From: Bdellovibrio svalbardensis
Lineage (GTDB): Bacteria > Bdellovibrionota > Bdellovibrionia > Bdellovibrionales > Bdellovibrionaceae
Assembly: GCF_029531655.1 (NCBI RefSeq)
Contig: NZ_JANRMI010000002.1
Location: forward strand, 310,001-374,000
Reading direction: 5' to 3'
Length of the DNA stretch: 64,000 nucleotides
The notes beneath the pieces were generated by a model, which was not told the DNA's origin, ran no database searches, and saw nothing but the letters and a program-made list of their open reading frames with translations. Positions within the stretch are counted from its first letter, which is position 1, and every line of letters starts with the position of its first letter. Below, piece by piece: positions 62,624 through 64,000 of the stretch. The translations under genes were made by a program, and so were the position numbers.

Positions 62624-63655
62624 ATGAGCGACACTATGGCTGACAAAATGAAGAGAAAGCTTTCTGCTAAGAATGCGACAGCGATGATTCTCTTCGGAGC
62701 TATCATTCTTGTTTTCGTATTTTTCGGTTTGCCTGGCAAACTCGGAGCAGGAGTGGGTTCAGTAGCACGCGTGAACAACTCTTTGATCTCAATTGCAGAC
62801 TTCCAGCAGGAAGAAAACCGCGTTCAGCAGTATTACCAAAATCTCTTCGGTTCATCGATGGATTTTAGCTCTCAGCGTCAACTGCTTCGTCAACAAGCTC
62901 TTGAAAACCTCGTTCGTAACGAGTTGGTTTCTCAAGCTGCACAAAGCGAAGGCATTTTGGCGACTGACGCAGAAGTTCGTGATTTTATCGTGAAAGACAT
63001 TCCGTTCTTTCAACAAAACGGACAATTCCAAAGAGAGTTTTATGCTCGTTACCTAGAGCAAACTCATTCTTCAGCTGGGGACTTCGAAAACAAGGTGCGT
63101 AAAGATATCGCCAATGTTCGTATCCGTCATTTGTTTGAACTTGTGGGGCAACCATCAGCAGTTGAACTTAAGAAGTTGCATGAACTTCGCAGCACGAAAA
63201 TCAACGTGCTTTTCGTGAAAATCGATCAAGAAGCTCTTTCTAAAGTAATGACAAAAGAAAAAGCGGAAGTGGCGATTCAAGCATTGGATGCAGCCCTTGC
63301 AAAAGGTGATGAAGCTGCTGCTAACGTTCAATTGAAAGAATTGAAAGCGACTTGGGAAGAAACTGGCTTTGTTGAGTTGGGTTCTGAAAACTTCCCAAAA
63401 ATCACCAGCGCGGTTGCCACTGACGCGGTGTTTGAACTTTCTAAAGCTCAACCTCTTTTGAAGCGCGTTGTTCGCGATGGCGCTATTAAGTATGTTCTTA
63501 AGTTGAAAGAAACGAAGATCGAGGAAGCCAAAGCGATCGAACCGATGACTGCGGAAATGATGCAAAAACGTCGCGCAGACGGTCTGTTTGAGGCATGGAT
63601 CAATCAGTTCCGTGCAAAATCCCATGTCACTATGAATGCTCAAGCATTGCAGTAG
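62624..63655 (+). CDS. SurA-N/PpiD-like membrane-anchored protein without a parvulin domain
   Basis: About 343 residues from ATG 62624 (AAGGAAGGAAC upstream; an in-frame ATG at 62498 is less likely). One N-terminal membrane segment (ATAMILFGAIILVFVFFGL) is followed by a SurA_N-like helical domain (VNNSLISIADFQQEENRVQQYY, LRQQALENLVRNELVSQAA). This is the PpiD/SurA periplasmic chaperone layout, but I see no peptidyl-prolyl isomerase (parvulin) signature; the C-terminal half is short and charged. It likely has a chaperone-only role in outer-membrane protein transit. A terminator-like hairpin follows at 63707. Confidence 0.8.
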   Translation: MSDTMADKMKRKLSAKNATAMILFGAIILVFVFFGLPGKLGAGVGSVARVNNSLISIADFQQEENRVQQYYQNLFGSSMDFSSQRQLLRQQALENLVRNELVSQAAQSEGILATDAEVRDFIVKDIPFFQQNGQFQREFYARYLEQTHSSAGDFENKVRKDIANVRIRHLFELVGQPSAVELKKLHELRSTKINVLFVKIDQEALSKVMTKEKAEVAIQALDAALAKGDEAAANVQLKELKATWEETGFVELGSENFPKITSAVATDAVFELSKAQPLLKRVVRDGAIKYVLKLKETKIEEAKAIEPMTAEMMQKRRADGLFEAWINQFRAKSHVTMNAQALQ

Positions 63656-63660
63656 TTATC

Positions 63661-64000
63661 ATGTTGCAATTCGTTCGTGAAATTCCACTGCGAATAGTAA
63701 TTCAAGAGGCCTCGTCTGAAAGACGGGGCTTTTTGTTTTATGTGTCAGCAGGGTTTACTAAAGAGATAAACCCTTTAACGGGCATGTCGGCAAATTTGCC
63801 CCTGATAGACCGGTGGCTTGCCGGTTTAAAGGCGGATCTTGAGAGAAAATGTTTTGTGCTTAGCTCCGAAAGCTTGAATCAAGTTTGCGCTGAAATCTTG
63901 GCGTCAGCTCGATTGAATCTTTCTCAGCAAGCTCAGAGCGATGGGACTCAATTGGTGAGTTTGGAATTTAGGGAGCATCGCGGCTGGGCCTTTTCTTGGT
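63661..64000 (+). CDS. Partial ORF, possibly PTPS/QueD-like
   Basis: An open frame of at least 113 codons running off the window. The segment AGFTKEINPLTGMSANLPLIDRWL resembles the second strand and helix of the 6-pyruvoyl-tetrahydropterin synthase fold (as in QueD), where a GMxxD/N-type turn follows the ligand region, but the metal-binding His cluster is not visible here. ATG 63661 has no Shine-Dalgarno site, and a terminator of the preceding gene lies inside the first 25 codons, so GTG 63742 is a credible start. Assignment is tentative. Confidence 0.38.
   Translation, partial: MLQFVREIPLRIVIQEASSERRGFLFYVSAGFTKEINPLTGMSANLPLIDRWLAGLKADLERKCFVLSSESLNQVCAEILASARLNLSQQAQSDGTQLVSLEFREHRGWAFSW
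63707..63735 (+). terminator. Intrinsic terminator of the SurA-N/PpiD-like gene
   Basis: Stem GGCCTCGTCT / AGACGGGGCT (one G-T wobble) with loop GAA and TTTTTG, about 50 bp after the stop of the 62624 gene. It lies inside the first codons of the next open frame if that starts at 63661. Confidence 0.85.

Noticed and set aside
1-64000. tRNA, rRNA, riboswitch or origin features
   Set aside because: No cloverleaf-like or rRNA-like sequence, no recognisable riboswitch core and no iteron or DnaA-box cluster was seen on reading both strands. A covariance-model scan would be needed to rule out small RNAs.

Overview
The window looks like chromosomal DNA of a Bdellovibrio-type predatory bacterium (Bdellovibrionota), at roughly 45-50% G+C. 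The organism call rests on content, not on a database search. It has a complete Gram-negative envelope toolkit (lpxC, lptF-type permease, TamA/TamB pair, mreC-mreD-mrdA-rodA, lytic transglycosylase). It also has a giant mosaic fibre protein ending in a peptidase-S74 chaperone, pseudopilin-like proteins, a TIGR02147-family regulator and several lineage-specific proteins. I see no rRNA, tRNA, CRISPR array, insertion sequence or prophage.

Layout. 1-3.1 kb: a truncated class D beta-lactamase, a methylcitrate/citrate synthase and a KH-domain RNA-binding protein. 3.1-15.4 kb: a small lipoprotein translationally coupled to a fibre protein of about 4,000 residues. 15.6-18 kb: a secreted protein with a TIGR02147 regulator, then a secreted phospholipase-D-like protein. 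18-22 kb: prpB and prpD (completing a methylcitrate set with the synthase), a DOMON-like protein and an acyl-ACP thioesterase. 22.3-23.4 kb: an XRE regulator and the first member of a lineage-specific protein family. 23.4-31.3 kb: an overlapping operon TPR protein-TamB-TamA. 31.4-37 kb: efp, a TPR protein, then ruvC-ruvA-ruvB-asparaginase-lpxC. 37-44.4 kb: a secreted cysteine-hydrolase candidate, three overlapping pilin-like genes, an AlkZ-related protein, a nitrilase-fold protein lacking its catalytic Cys, and alanine dehydrogenase. 44.9-50.1 kb: comEC split into two genes, a TPR protein, a LysM protein and dprA. 50.3-57.6 kb: lptF, a degenerate receiver protein, thioredoxin, the second lineage-specific family member, a heme-oxygenase-like/GNAT-like gene pair, a lytic transglycosylase and an HD-GYP protein. 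57.7-64 kb: rodA, mrdA, mreD and mreC, then a divergent SurA-N/PpiD-like protein and a truncated last gene.

How it fits together. The prp genes suggest propionyl-CoA disposal through the methylcitrate cycle. The synthase and dehydratase genes share an almost identical upstream element built on the palindrome GGTACGSCGTACC, and a third copy lies before the phospholipase-D-like gene. Envelope biogenesis dominates the rest. The fibre/lipoprotein pair and the pilin-like trio are the best candidates for surface structures that touch prey or host cells.

Most interesting non-coding structure: two large imperfect inverted repeats with about 30-bp arms, just downstream of prpD and of alanine dehydrogenase. 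Their G+C-rich loops share a conserved core, so they look like two copies of one dispersed structured element. The best candidates for undescribed protein systems are the heme-oxygenase-like/GNAT-like pair, the two-member lineage-specific family, and the pilin-like trio with a shared Cys motif.
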